Of a stretch of 64,000 nucleotides of DNA, positions 11,785-22,653 are shown one piece after another. Below the pieces are notes generated by a model. That model searched no databases. It was not told the DNA's origin and was given only the letters and a program-made list of their open reading frames with translations. The position numbers and the translations under genes are program-made. The stretch lies in the NCBI RefSeq assembly GCF_042100115.1, contig NC_091273.1, positions 2,666,001-2,730,000 of the forward strand, read 5' to 3'. The stretch comes from Alternaria dauci. Its lineage: Eukaryota > Ascomycota > Dothideomycetes > Pleosporales > Pleosporaceae. Position 1 is the first letter of the stretch. Each line of letters opens with the position of its first letter.

Positions 11785-13260
11785 TTAGACATATGGTGTT
11801 TGCCTCGCAATCCGTTGATCGAGACTCTCCAGTTTTACTAAAAGCTTGTCCAAATTGATGCTTGCCTGCAGAGTGGTGCCTCGGAATCCGGTTCGTAGCT
11901 CGTCTAGAAGAGCACCACAAATGTCTCTAATTTTCGGCACAATGCTGTATCCGTTAGCGTCAAACACCTCTTCTGGCATGTTGTATAGGACATCGAGCAG
12001 TTCGTCCACGACGCGATGTCGCTCTTCGATGATAGCACCTGTTGTAACTCGCATATTTTGATCCCTAGCCAAAGTGTTCATTTTTTCGAGTAGGTTTGAT
12101 CGAATGTGCAGTTGCGTGACTTTGAGATTGACCTTTTGCACATTGAAGGCGAACTGTCCGGTGGCGTGAGGCGGTCGCCACGCGAGCTCTGGGGGCACAT
12201 CTTCAAGCAACTGCTGAGCGCGCATGATGTGCTCATGTAAATTATCCATATTCTGAGTCATGATCGCTTGGCTAGAATGCCATACCATGAAAAGCCTGGA
12301 AAGTACATTGAGTCCCGGGATGTACGAGAAGCACGGACCGGCGTCTTCAGCGGAGCTTGCTCCAGCGCCGTGTAGTAACTGGTTGTCGCTAACCTCCAAC
12401 GGAATCAGATGGCCGAAAGCTTCATGCGCATGACGTAGTACCAGTAGTTGCCTGCCGTGCATGTCGCAGGTGCACTGGCCGGCATAGATCAACCAGTAAA
12501 GACGCTTGAGGGTTTGCTGATCCATAATGACATTCACTCGAAAGCCTCGTGGATGAGGTATTTGATGCCGATCGAACTCTCTGCACAGAGGCGGTAGGTC
12601 AGTGGAGAACTGAGGCCGTGCTCATGGTTGACGGCGCTGGAAAAATTGTACAGTGCCAGTGTTCTCTCCAGTGTGATCTCGCTACTTACGCTCCACATTC
12701 TGAAGCGTTCGGCCAGATCTAGACACGCTTCCACCGATAATTCCCCGTAGAGATGGCGCCGCCTACGAAGGCTAGCCACAGTGGCAGCGCAGACCGATAC
12801 TACTAGCAGGAAGAACGCTGTCGAGCCGTCGTCCTCGGAGATTCTGCGCATAAACAGAGTACGATGGAAGAGCGGGGCCACGGGATGAATCCAATCGAAC
12901 CAGTCAGTCATGATCTGGTGGATAATGGCAGGCGGTGCTATGAGTCTCAAACGCGGTTGCTGAGGTTCGCTCTCCGCCGCAAATATGCCATTGCCGTCAA
13001 GGCGCTCACGCAATGAGTGCACGTATCGGTTCTTTGGACCTCGCTTTTTCCGCGGTCGCATGGTCGTGCACTCAATTTCGAGCTCAGTACAGACCGAGCA
13101 TTTTGATTCGCTGCTCGACGCGACGCACTGGTGATGTCAGGCTGCGAATCTGCCCTGAACCAAGTATTCATCTCACCTTGACTTTCCTCATACGGCAAGC
13201 ATCGCAAGCTGCCGAACTACGCTGCCGAACGTGCTCTTCAGGCGCTGATCGTTCTCCCAT
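11785..13260 (-). CDS. Zn(II)2Cys6 fungal-specific transcription factor, interrupted by a one-base frameshift
   Basis: Exon 1 (13177-13260) encodes SAACDACRMRKVK and exon 2 starts at 13127 with CVASSSESKCSVCTELEIEC. Together they make a full six-cysteine binuclear zinc cluster across a 49-nt intron, followed by a basic linker (MRPRKKRGPKNR). The fungal-specific TF middle homology region follows. Near 12534-12537 the frame stops at TGA (…LIHEAFE), and the homologous text resumes one base back in another frame (VNVIMDQQTLKRLYWLIYAGQC) to a stop at 11785. No GT-AG intron fits; the candidate pairs there are too short or give the wrong phase. A one-base deletion, or a base-call error, explains it best. 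If real, the product is a truncated DNA-binding protein. The gene is divergent from the MFS transporter and probably regulated the cluster. Confidence 0.8.
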
Positions 13261-13559
13261 GTCGTGAGTGATGATTGAAGCACAGAGAACCTGGAAGCCG
13301 CAAAAACCATCGGAAAAATGATGCATTAGCGCCAGACTAACACTAGTCTAAGCAACCGATTCAACGCCGATCTGGTTTCTCCACACTATCACTCCACTTC
13401 CCCATGGCACAAGATGCGGGCATACCGGTAGTTTGGTCGAGACCACGAGGTCTCTCAGATGGCTTTGTTTGGGGTATATATATGCGTAGAGATATGTGCT
13501 GCCGAAGCGGAAGTATCCAAGTCTCATCGCCCTGAAGCCGCCTCTGCATATCGACCATT
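13261..13559. promoter_or_regulatory. Divergent promoter between the regulator and the sugar transporter
   Basis: The 299 bp between the two start codons must serve both genes. A TATA-like TATATATATG occurs near 13475-13484, about 80 bp before the transporter start. Two inverted repeats are visible: GAGACC-N4-GGTCTC at 13439-13454 and AGACT-N6-AGTCT at 13334-13349. Such sites suit a dimeric regulator, and several CCGA/CGG triplets typical of Zn2Cys6 targets are present. Binding is inferred only. Confidence 0.5.
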
Positions 13560-15301
13560 ATGGACAGCAAAAAGGATATTGGAGTTGATCACCGAGAAGA
13601 TGTTGATCCTCATGGCCAGCCAGAAGAAGATATGAGACCGTGGTACCATCAGCCTGAACTGCGGAAGCTGTACTTGCTGATGCCGTTCTTGTTCCTCGGT
13701 TCTACCACGCTAGGGTATGATGGCAGTCTCCTCAACGGCCTGCAGACTATGCCAGCATGGAAAGAATGTATGTCTTTATTTTCCTATATCTCATGCTAGT
13801 GGTCACCAACTGACGTTGTTGTCTACAGTCTTCCATCACCCCACAGGATCCCGTCTCGGTCTCCTAGGTGCATTCCCGGGATTCGGCGGCTTCGCAGTTC
13901 TCCTATTTACACCCTACATCGCCGATATGATGGGACGCAGGCTAGGAACAGGAATCGGTTGCCTCCTTGTCATCCTGGGCTCAATCATCCAGGCCTTTCC
14001 ACAGCAAGACAACCCAGACGCCATGTTTCTAGCTGGCAGATTTATCATGGGGATGGGCAGCAACATTTCAAATGCGACATGCCCACTTCTGATTACAGAG
14101 GTTGCGCATCCACGACATCGAGGTAGGGTAACGACCGTATACAACACCCTGTGGTATCTGGGTGCTATCATCGCTGCATGGACAACGTACGGTACCTTGA
14201 CTCACATCTCTTCCGATCTGTCATGGCATCTTCCGGTCGGGCTCCAGTGCGCTATGCCTGGAATCCAGCTTCTTGCCCTATACCTCCTCCCAGAGGTAAG
14301 TTGGTCTGCATACGCATGCTGAATGCACACTAATCTCTTGTCAGTCGCCGCGTTGGCTGATCAGCAAGAACAAGCACTCTGCTGCCAAAAAGATACTCAA
14401 CAAATACCACGGGAACGGAGCCGAGACGGACTTTGTGAACTGGGAATACAACGAGATAAGCTTGACCCTGGAGGCTGAGAAGGCCGCGAGTGCCTCCAGC
14501 GGGTGGTATGAACTAGTCCGGACCCCTGGCAATAGGAAGCGCTGCTTGTTGATCATTTTGACTACCATCTTCTCGCAATGCTCAGGCAACGGCCTCGTGA
14601 GCTACTACCTGGCAGCGGTGCTCCAAACTATCGGCATAACCAACTCTTCCGACCAAGCGCTTATCAACGGTGGCTTAACAATCTGGTGTTGGCTCGTTTC
14701 TCTTGGATGTGCTTTCCTTGTTGATCGAGTGGGGAGACGAACACTCTTCTTGAGTGCCGGTATTGGTATGCTTATTGCCTTCAGCATCTGGACTGCGTGC
14801 AGCGCAGTGTACGCCCAGACTGGAAATTCAAGTGCCGGGTCCGCGGTCCTAGCAATGATATTCCTCTTCTATGGTGGTAAGTGGCTCTTTCTTTTCTTCT
14901 GTGGTGTATTGCACCATAAGAACGAACCAGCTAACATGATCACAGCCGCCGGTATCGCTTGGCCTGGCCTAACAGTTTCCTACACCGTCGAAATCCTCCC
15001 TTTCAACATCCGCGCAAAAGGCCTCACACTTTGCTTCGTTTTCACATCGCTAGCCAGTATATTCAACCAATATGTTAATCCGGTTGGTATCGAAGCGTTG
15101 GGCTGGAAATTCTACATCGTTTACGTTGTGGTATTGGTATTGGAGTGCTTGGCGATCTACTTCCTGTACGTCGAGACAAGAGGTCCGGCTTTGGAAGAGA
15201 TCGCGTTGCTTTTCGATGGCGATTGTGCCAATGTCGCGGGGACGAACCTTGCGTTAGATCAGAACGGAGGGTTGACAGAGCTTAAGCGTGGAGAGGAATA
15301 A
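13560..15301 (+). CDS. MFS sugar transporter (lactose/hexose permease type)
   Basis: Four exons, 13560-13767, 13829-14295, 14345-14876 and 14946-15301, join in phase to 520 aa. The protein has twelve predicted membrane segments and the usual sugar-porter signatures: GYDGSLLNGLQ in helix 1, DMMGRR between helices 2 and 3, the GRFIMGMG block, PRHRGRV, PESPRWL formed across intron 2, DRVGRRTLF, and the terminal VETRGPALEEI. These define family 2.A.1.1, which imports mono- or disaccharides by proton symport at the plasma membrane. Fungal lactose permeases share this pattern, and the neighbouring beta-galactosidase-like enzyme makes a galactoside substrate likely, though not proven. It shares its promoter region with the Zn2Cys6 regulator. 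Confidence 0.92.
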
Positions 15302-15666
15302 TTGTATTTTCGTCATCAGTCTAGCACTTTGCTAAATCTTAAGTCAACTATTGATCCGGGATGCTGTTGCCTTGAACTTCCGCACAGGCTTGAGCGTCTC
15401 TAGATTGTATACACAGCCGTCGTTTTGACCATTTAAAAAAAGTATAAGGTTGTCCACTGGTGCAAAAGCAGCACAAACCACCCATGGGCATCTTCTCAAG
15501 ATTTCTAGTTTACCTTGCAGTAGTGCGGAGTGATGGGAAAACTTCGGACGAATGGCTGAGATTGTAAATGTTCTGAACTTCCTCACTGGTAGGTATGTGG
15601 ACCTAGTAGAGGTACCTGGTTACCTCTTCTAGTAGATGAGCCGTACTCGTGCTCTGTCGTCCGGTT

Positions 15667-16869
15667 TTAAGGTCCCAAATTTGAGTGGCGGGCGTCCTGC
15701 CGCAACGTTGTCGTGACCATTATGTTTTTGTCGTCTGCCGCGAGCTGTTCTTGGCTGCTCCGTGTGTCGTCCCAGTAAACGTCACGCCTTGGAACCTTTT
15801 TTCTACCACTGCTAATCGTAACGACATTCATCTTGATCGCGTCTGTATGATTTGCGTTTGCTCCAGACCGACTCTGATTGTGGCGAACGTATTCGCTTGT
15901 ATCGTAAGAGACGTGAGGTGTGTGGGCATTGCGATAGAAGACAGCGAATGCGGGACCGCACCCGATGCAGACAGCTACGGCTGCTTCGATGATGGACCAG
16001 AGGGAAAGCCATGATGGACTTGGTGATGAGCCACTCCCAGCCCTGATGCCCACTTGCACGACACGCAGAGTGGCGAAGATTGTGCATACCACAGCCGATG
16101 CGAAGAGTGCGATGATGGCGATTTTCTGCGCGCGTGCCATTTGTAAATTCCAGACCAACCGTATCGGCAGGAACATGACTGAAATCGTTAATACTCGGCT
16201 TGTCGTAAGAATATCTACCACATACTCATAAAGTCTGACAGGATATCAACACCGTATGTCATGTATAGGCTCGCAAGCTGACCACGGATAGCTCGAGGAC
16301 CTGAACACTCTCCCTTGGTCATGAATTTGACAAAACTGGGGCAAGAAGTAAAGTAAGAGACGAGACAACCGATCAAGGACTAGAAAATGTGGTTCAGCAA
16401 TAGCAAAGAGTGCATGACGATATTTACTTACAACTATGCAGAACCAGAACACAGCCCACCAAAGTCTTTTGTACACTGCCGGAAGACCTTCTAGCAACTT
16501 CTTGTAAAGTGCTAGCAACGATAACTTGACCGACCACAATGTGAGCCAGAACGTCATTGTCGTCACAATCAAGTACCGATAGTAGACAAGGACGTCATCT
16601 TGCATCGTTGGCCAAGGTTTCATCTGTCCTAAGCTGACTCTTCCGGCCGCGTAGACCGTTGGAACCATGAGGAGATAGCATATCGACATGATAAGGAAGA
16701 AGACATATGCCGTGTACATGAGATAATCCTGTAACTCCATGGCTTTGCGCTTCCATACCTGTATGCCGATACGTACAAGTATGAAGGCTGAAGGAAGTGC
16801 CATCATGGGGTAGGCGACTTGGAGGAACTGAGTTTCCGAGATGATCTCTGTATACGGTGAAGACGACAT
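15667..16869 (-). CDS. Rhodopsin-like seven-helix integral membrane protein (fungal PTH11-related family)
   Basis: Exons 16432-16869, 16226-16379 and 15667-16178 splice in phase to 367 aa. The N-terminal 300 residues hold about seven membrane segments. Family-typical pieces are the helix-2 region MELQDYLMYTAYVFFL, the conserved KLSLLALYKKLL, a Cys-containing loop (CPSFVKFMTKGEC) and the DILSDFMIMFLPIRLVWNLQM stretch restored by intron 2. The tail (about 270-367) is polar, with many Ser, Asn and Asp. Members of this fungal rhodopsin-domain family (related to PTH11) are membrane sensors or of unknown function; only some are involved in host sensing. Lacking the CFEM domain, this one belongs to the larger uncharacterised group. 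Confidence 0.85.
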
Positions 16870-18423
16870 GACTGTATGTCTTGCATCAGGATGGGTAGAA
16901 AAGAAGGATCGCTAACAGAAGACAGAGGTAATGATGGTTCATTCAGCCGAGGGGAGAAAGATGTGGTCAAGCCTTATTGCCAAAACAGATTGCATCTTCC
17001 TTACGATTGCACTGTACATATCAGAAGTCCAGATATTCGAATTTGTCTTCCCAAGCGATTGCCAACTCCAGCAGGTTTCGACAGGAAGTGGCACAGTATC
17101 TTATCCATGGTGCATTGATGGGCCCGAGGTAGTGGACGCGGCTCGGCGTGGGATAAGTTAAGGAAATCCCTACTACCAACACGGTCATAAGCTAAGGTGG
17201 GCTGATGAGCGGCTCATCTAGAATCTTGATCCTTCGTTGGCGCACTAGATGTGAAGTTCGTAGCTTTTGAAAGCTATTTCCTGGGGTGCAAGTGAAGATC
17301 CAGTGATGCGCACTTGTCGTATATCGAAAGGTAACTAATCGACCAATGTTTCTTGTCTTGAAGGAGAGAACTGTTTACAGATCAGGTGCGGAGAGAAGGG
17401 CAGTGTACAAAATACGGTCTGCTTGGCCCGACGCATCCGCACCTACCGAGGTGGCGTAGCTACGCATGTAGGAGTGGGAGCGTCGCCGCCAAGGTTAGGC
17501 CCATGGAGAAAATAAGGGGTTGCCAGCGTGCCTGCCGAGGCGGCGGCATGTGGAGACAGCGAACGGCGTTGACGGAAGCGTCCGGAACCTCCACAACACC
17601 GGTAAGTCCGCACTTCTTATTACCACCACATACCGAATGACAACTTTTGCGAATCAATCCCTTTCAATTTGTAACCAGTAATCCCTGGGATGGTCAGGCT
17701 GAGTCGAGTCGACCTCAAGCGAGCGTGCGATATTTGCGAAGGATGCTGCCGTTCTGCGGCACGGTTATGCAGTGTGATAGGATTAGGATTTGATAATTTA
17801 TATCCATGTAGCACGCAGTAGTGCTATACAATTTCGACAGTTCTACCTATTTCGCCTTTACACGCCACTCAGATATGGTGTGCACCGCCATGAAGAGCAT
17901 TTTTGGTCTTCTCGACGTCGGAGGCTATCGATACCAAAAATCATCGCGCATGTGTTCAATTTCGCATAGTTGTGAGCGCGCAAGCAATTGGCGCCCCAAA
18001 GACCTGTTGCTAAACTGCGTCTGCTCATTTTCTCAGGGGGAAGACAATGAAGGTCTAGATGTCCTATTAAAGGCAGGTGAAAACGTAGGATGAGATCCCC
18101 CTTGATGTACACGGCATGACAGCTTAGCCTCTCAAAGACTAGATCTACGGGTAGTCCAAAAGAATAGCAATAGCGTACAAAAGTTCTGGGCACAGCCGCG
18201 GAGCACCAGAATCCTGGGACTGCCGAGAGATTGTATCCAGGACTACAGAAATAAAAGGATGTGATTCCCTGGCATTGGGTTACAGCCAACATCGTTTTAG
18301 ACTCTTCCCTGCATTTACACGGCATTCTCCGTTTCCCTCTGCACGTCGCGCCTCTTTATCCCACACGTGCAGTTGCTTTTGTTCGTTCCTCCGGCGGCTA
18401 ACGCTGTTCCCCACCTTTAAAGG
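16870..18423. other. Intergenic stretch with no supported gene
   Basis: Shared 5' flank of the rhodopsin-like gene (-) and the FAD oxidase gene (+). Open frames here, for example 17858-18325 on the minus strand, are short and lack motifs or convincing starts. I see no repeat or RNA gene. Confidence 0.4.
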
Positions 18424-20191
18424 ATGAGGTACGCTATCTCACTTGCCGCCTTGGTGACAGGCGTCGTGTCTCAATCATCCTTCGAGCCAGCAGACTTCAA
18501 CATTACTGAGGCCTTGCTCAAAAATGGTGTCAACGTCTCGGCAATTCCTGAGCTTGAACCATTGGCAGAGAGATCGTTGTTGAGTGGTTGCTCCATAGCC
18601 GTAAGTACTACTCTATGCTAATAGCAGATTTCCTTGAAAGCTAACACTTCTCTAGTGTAACTCCCTGAAGTTAGTCTTTGGTGATAGCCAGGTTGAGACA
18701 CGCTCCGAAGCCGCCTACAGTGCATTTGTTGGCGATTATTGGTCTGGCCAACAAAGACAGATCTCCCCTGAGTGTGTCTTCAAGCCGAAGAAAGCTTTGG
18801 ATATCTCGACCTCCATTCTCCTTTCCCGTCTTACGCAATGCCCCTTTGCAGCCAAAAGTGGAGGTCATTCTGCAGTAGCAGGCGGCTCGAACATTGAGGG
18901 CGGTATCACCATCAGCTTCGAGAATATGCACTCGACGGTAGCATCGTCTGACAAGAAGAGTGTCACATTTGAGCCTGGTCAGACATGGTATGATGTATAC
19001 ACAAAACTGGAGAAACAAAACATTACGATCATCGGTGGTCGAGTAAGTACGAGGTATCAGGGTAGATAGACACTTAACTGACTGGGACTCAGGTCGCTAG
19101 TGTTGGCGTTGGAGGATTGACTCTTGGCGGAGGTAAGATTCGAAAATCTGAGACAACAAGTCAACATACGCTGACATCCAGCTTTAGGTATCTCATACTT
19201 CTCGAGCGAGTATGGTTTGGCATGCGACAACGTCATCTCATATGAGGTGGTCACTGCATCTGGACTCATCATCACCGCCAGCCAGACATCATTCCCAGAC
19301 CTCTACTGGGCTCTTCGAGGTGGTGGCAACAACTTCGGTCTCGTCACCAAGTTCACTGTCAACGCCGTTCCCAGGACTCCAACCATGTGGGGTGGCTCGA
19401 GGGCTCATCTTTCGACCAATTTCACGGCTCTCATCAACGCCTACTACAACCTCGGTATGAATGCGAAGAAGGACGGCAAGGCCCATCAGATCCTATCGTT
19501 CGGCTGGGGTGGACCCAGTCTCGGGCCAATAGCTCAAGTTGAGCTAGAGTACTCAGACCCTATCTCTGACGCACCAATACTGGCCGAGTACAACAGCATC
19601 GAAGGAGCTATTGCAGACGGAACGGGAGTCAGGAGTCTCGCCAGCTTGGCCTCGATCCTAGACGGCCCAGCTAGTGGCCCAGGGAGTCGACAAGGCTTCT
19701 GGACTTGGAGCACCAAACTCGATGTGGAAATGGCCACCCTCACCAAGGACATCTACCTTGAGGAGCTCACTAGTATCACAGATACGACGGACCTTGTACC
19801 CGCTCTTTCCCTCCAGGTCATTACTGAGCCCATCATCGAGGCTGGTCTCAAGAAAGGAGGCAATCCGCTGGGACTTGATCCCAAGGAAGGGCCTCTGATG
19901 TTAGCTCTGATTTCTCTGAGATGGTCCGACGTCGCCGATGATGAGAGACTCAACACTTGGGCCAGAAAAGTCCAGGATCGTTGCGAAGCGGTTGCAAAGG
20001 CTGCAGGCAAGATGAATGACTATATATACATGAACTACGCCAGTCCATACCAGAACGTTGTAGCTGGATACGGCGCAGCAAACCAGGCTAAGCTTAAGGC
20101 CATCTCAATGAAGTATGATCCTTCTGGCGTATTTGAGATACTCCAACCTGGTTACTTCAAGCTTGACGGTACGCCATCAGGCCAGAACTAG
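18424..20191 (+). CDS. Secreted FAD-linked oxidoreductase (BBE-like, FAD_binding_4)
   Basis: Exons 18424-18600, 18656-19042, 19093-19132 and 19188-20191 give 535 aa. The tiny 40-nt third exon encodes VASVGVGGLTLGG, a central part of the FAD-binding fold. Residues 1-17 are a signal peptide. The PP-loop region KSGGHSAVAGGSN includes His130, the expected site of covalent FAD attachment; GLACDNV offers the usual second contact region, and LRGGGNNFGLVTKF is the conserved mid-domain motif. The C-terminus (NYASPYQNVVAGYG ... KYDPSGVF) resembles the berberine-bridge-enzyme end. Such enzymes oxidise sugars or secondary metabolites outside the cell. No biosynthetic backbone gene lies nearby, so a sugar-oxidase role is as likely as a metabolite one. 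Confidence 0.9.
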
Positions 20192-20736
20192 GAGAGCCGG
20201 TTCTGGATATAGTGGAGAGATTAATTCCAATACAAACGACTTGTATTTCGCATCTTACTTCAACCCCATTTCAAGCCCCGTGCTTTGATATATATGACTG
20301 TCCCGCTTCTTTCCTGTTTGTTCCGTTCGCGAGATGTCTTCAAAGACTCGTATGAGTTCAGAAATCCTGAGACATTGGGTATTACACTTTTGGCAACACT
20401 TCTGCGCGATAGTACCCTTGAAGCTTGGATATCGCTTATGAAGTTAGCAAAAAGGAAGGTGAGAGGGGTTCCACATAACGTTCCCTCGATGTAGATAACG
20501 GCGAGCCGTACTCGACTAAGCACTGCTCTCTAGCTGCTTTACATCTTCACAAAGCTCATATTAGGGTATCTGAGCAGCTTCCGTATTACTACAAAGTCAA
20601 AAGATGTTCATGGGTGGAGATGCAGCGACGGCTAGAATGGAGTACTGTTAGCATATGCCTTGCCCTAACGTATGTGCTTCATTCCCATTCCATAACCACT
20701 TTCTTATACATTCGGATATCACATGACTCCATCTCT

Positions 20737-21675
20737 TCACCCAAGCATACTCCTCTTCCTCCCCCTCAACCGTACCCCTTCCAGCCTCTTCAGAACCCCC
20801 TTTGCGCCCTTTCCACATTCGCCGTACGCCTTGAGCACTTCCTGGAACAGCGGCTCAGCAGCTGGGTGGGTTGCTGAAAACGCCCTTTCAAGGACGTATA
20901 GATCAACAGCTTTGTCTTCGTCCTGTATGCTGGCGGTTGTGAGGCCAAAGTCGATCAGGAATATATCGCCGGCTAGCGAAGAGGGAGGGGTGGACTGTTG
21001 CGCAGAGTTGGTGGGGACAAGGTCTGGTGGTTCTTCGCCGCGCATGGCTGCTTCACGGAGGCTGCTTGTTGTTTGTCTTCCCTGTGGCATTTTCTGCTGC
21101 TCGTCTGCCTCTTCGTGCTGTGGTTTCGGTATCCGTAGCATGATATTGCTTGTTGTGAGATCTCCGTGACATACCCCGAGTTCGTGCAGCTTTCCTACTT
21201 CCCGTCCTACTCGTCGCATCAGATCGAGTATCTCAGTTTCTTCTTCTTCTGTGGCCTTTTCATCCTTTTCTCGCTGTGTTACTTGATGCGCCCAGCCGTC
21301 TAGCACTTTCCTCACAGTCCTACCATCTACATATTCCAGCACTAGCCACCCGGCATCCCAGTCCGCGCCAATCACACCCGGCACGTTGACGCCATCTCTC
21401 TTGACCCTGATCAGACTCCTCGCTTCGGCCAGCAACCTCTGTTTTGTCAGACGCTTGTCTAGAGTGGGATGGCGGTACGGCTTTGGTGGTCGGTATTTGA
21501 CAACGACAGGCGTACTCGGCGTGAGGAAGGTGGTTTTGTATACAAGGGCCTCGGCACCTTGTGTTATGGCTTCGAGGGCGTCGTGAGAGAAAGGCGGAGG
21601 GAGAGTATGGAGAGGACGCGACGTCTCTGGGGGTGGTGGGGGTTCGATTGGAGGAACGACCGGAGGCTCAGCCAT
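20737..21675 (-). CDS. bud32: Bud32 / PRPK atypical kinase, KEOPS complex subunit
   Basis: Single-exon gene of 312 aa. It encodes the small RIO-like kinase/ATPase that works with Kae1 in the KEOPS complex to make t6A37 in ANN-decoding tRNAs, and is also tied to telomere upkeep. Visible motifs are QGAEALVYKT (N-lobe), VVVKYRPPKPYRHPTLDKRL (invariant Lys and the hallmark RHPxLDxxL), CHGDLTTSN (catalytic loop) and IDFGL (Mg-binding). The C-terminus ends in the basic VRLRGRKRSMLG tail typical of Bud32. Between the catalytic loop and DFG there is a polar insert of about 55 residues, longer than in yeast or archaeal proteins. The proline-rich N-terminus (about 1-30) is also an extension. Confidence 0.95.
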   Translation of the reverse strand: MAEPPVVPPIEPPPPPETSRPLHTLPPPFSHDALEAITQGAEALVYKTTFLTPSTPVVVKYRPPKPYRHPTLDKRLTKQRLLAEARSLIRVKRDGVNVPGVIGADWDAGWLVLEYVDGRTVRKVLDGWAHQVTQREKDEKATEEEETEILDLMRRVGREVGKLHELGVCHGDLTTSNIMLRIPKPQHEEADEQQKMPQGRQTTSSLREAAMRGEEPPDLVPTNSAQQSTPPSSLAGDIFLIDFGLTTASIQDEDKAVDLYVLERAFSATHPAAEPLFQEVLKAYGECGKGAKGVLKRLEGVRLRGRKRSMLG

Positions 21676-22653
21676 TGCGGGCTGTGTTGTTATGTATAGG
21701 CTGGTGCGACTCTATAATTGCACATGTACTCAGAGAGCGGTGCGACAGGTATACTGAAGGCGTGGGTGAGTTCGGAGCGCGTGGTGCGTGGGGGAATTTT
21801 GGTGTCGACAACTGAAGCTTCGCACTTGCCCCGCGATGCGACACCAACCATCAGCCCTACCACGCTTATCGATTCTTTAGCTTCAACACCACGCGAGCAT
21901 CATGTCGATCACCGTTGAACGGCTTTGGAGGCACTAAAGTACCGAGATTAGCTATTACCCTGACAGAGGTTGCGTTGAGCACAGATGGAGATCAACTATC
22001 CGGATTTACAACCCCGACTCGTGATTTTGCTAGCTGATTCACGGGCTCACATGGTCTGTTGCCGGCAAAAGCGACCCAAATCGTATGCTGTTAACCTCAC
22101 TTTGCAATCAGGTTTGTGCATGTTGTGAAAGCGAGTGTGATTGCATTTAGGTATCTCATCCTACATGCTCCACTTTCTTCTCTTTGCATCGCCTTGCCAC
22201 CCAGGCCGCAGTAGTAGCGAATGGATTGGTCAAAAGTAAAGCATCTCCAACAAACAATGGTAACACAAAACAGAAGCCCAAAGCAGACAATGAGCTCTAG
22301 CCACAGGCAGTCGAGCTCACATCCATGAAGCATATCCTAACTCGCCCGTCCAAATCGCCGGGCAAAAACCATAGAGCCTTCCCACCGTGCTCATTAAAGC
22401 AGTCCGCATAAGAGTCTGGGAAACAAGAAGGGGTGGAAAAGAAGATCTTCCCAGTGGGCAAGAGACGAAGAGTAATCGTGATATTCGAGAGATGGCAAAA
22501 GTGACCTTGGTCAAGTGCAGAAAAACAAATGAACTAAGAAGCAAGGAAAGGTTCGTAATGGGCCGTAACAGAAGGCGTCCGAAGCGCGCCGCAGTAATAT
22601 GCACAAGGGAATGGATCTCCCGTTTTGTTCTTTTCCAATCCATGGTTCAAGGC
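21676..22653. other. Intergenic stretch with no supported gene
   Basis: Holds the 5' flank of bud32-like minus-strand transcription and the 3' flank of the Q-rich gene ending at 22654. No gene, repeat or RNA is supported. Confidence 0.4.

Noticed and set aside
15344..15586. Minus-strand 80-codon frame resembling a WD40 blade (…LILFLNGQNDGCVYNLETLKPV)
   Set aside because: Only one weak blade-like segment, no start context, no second repeat and no splice partners; chance similarity cannot be excluded.
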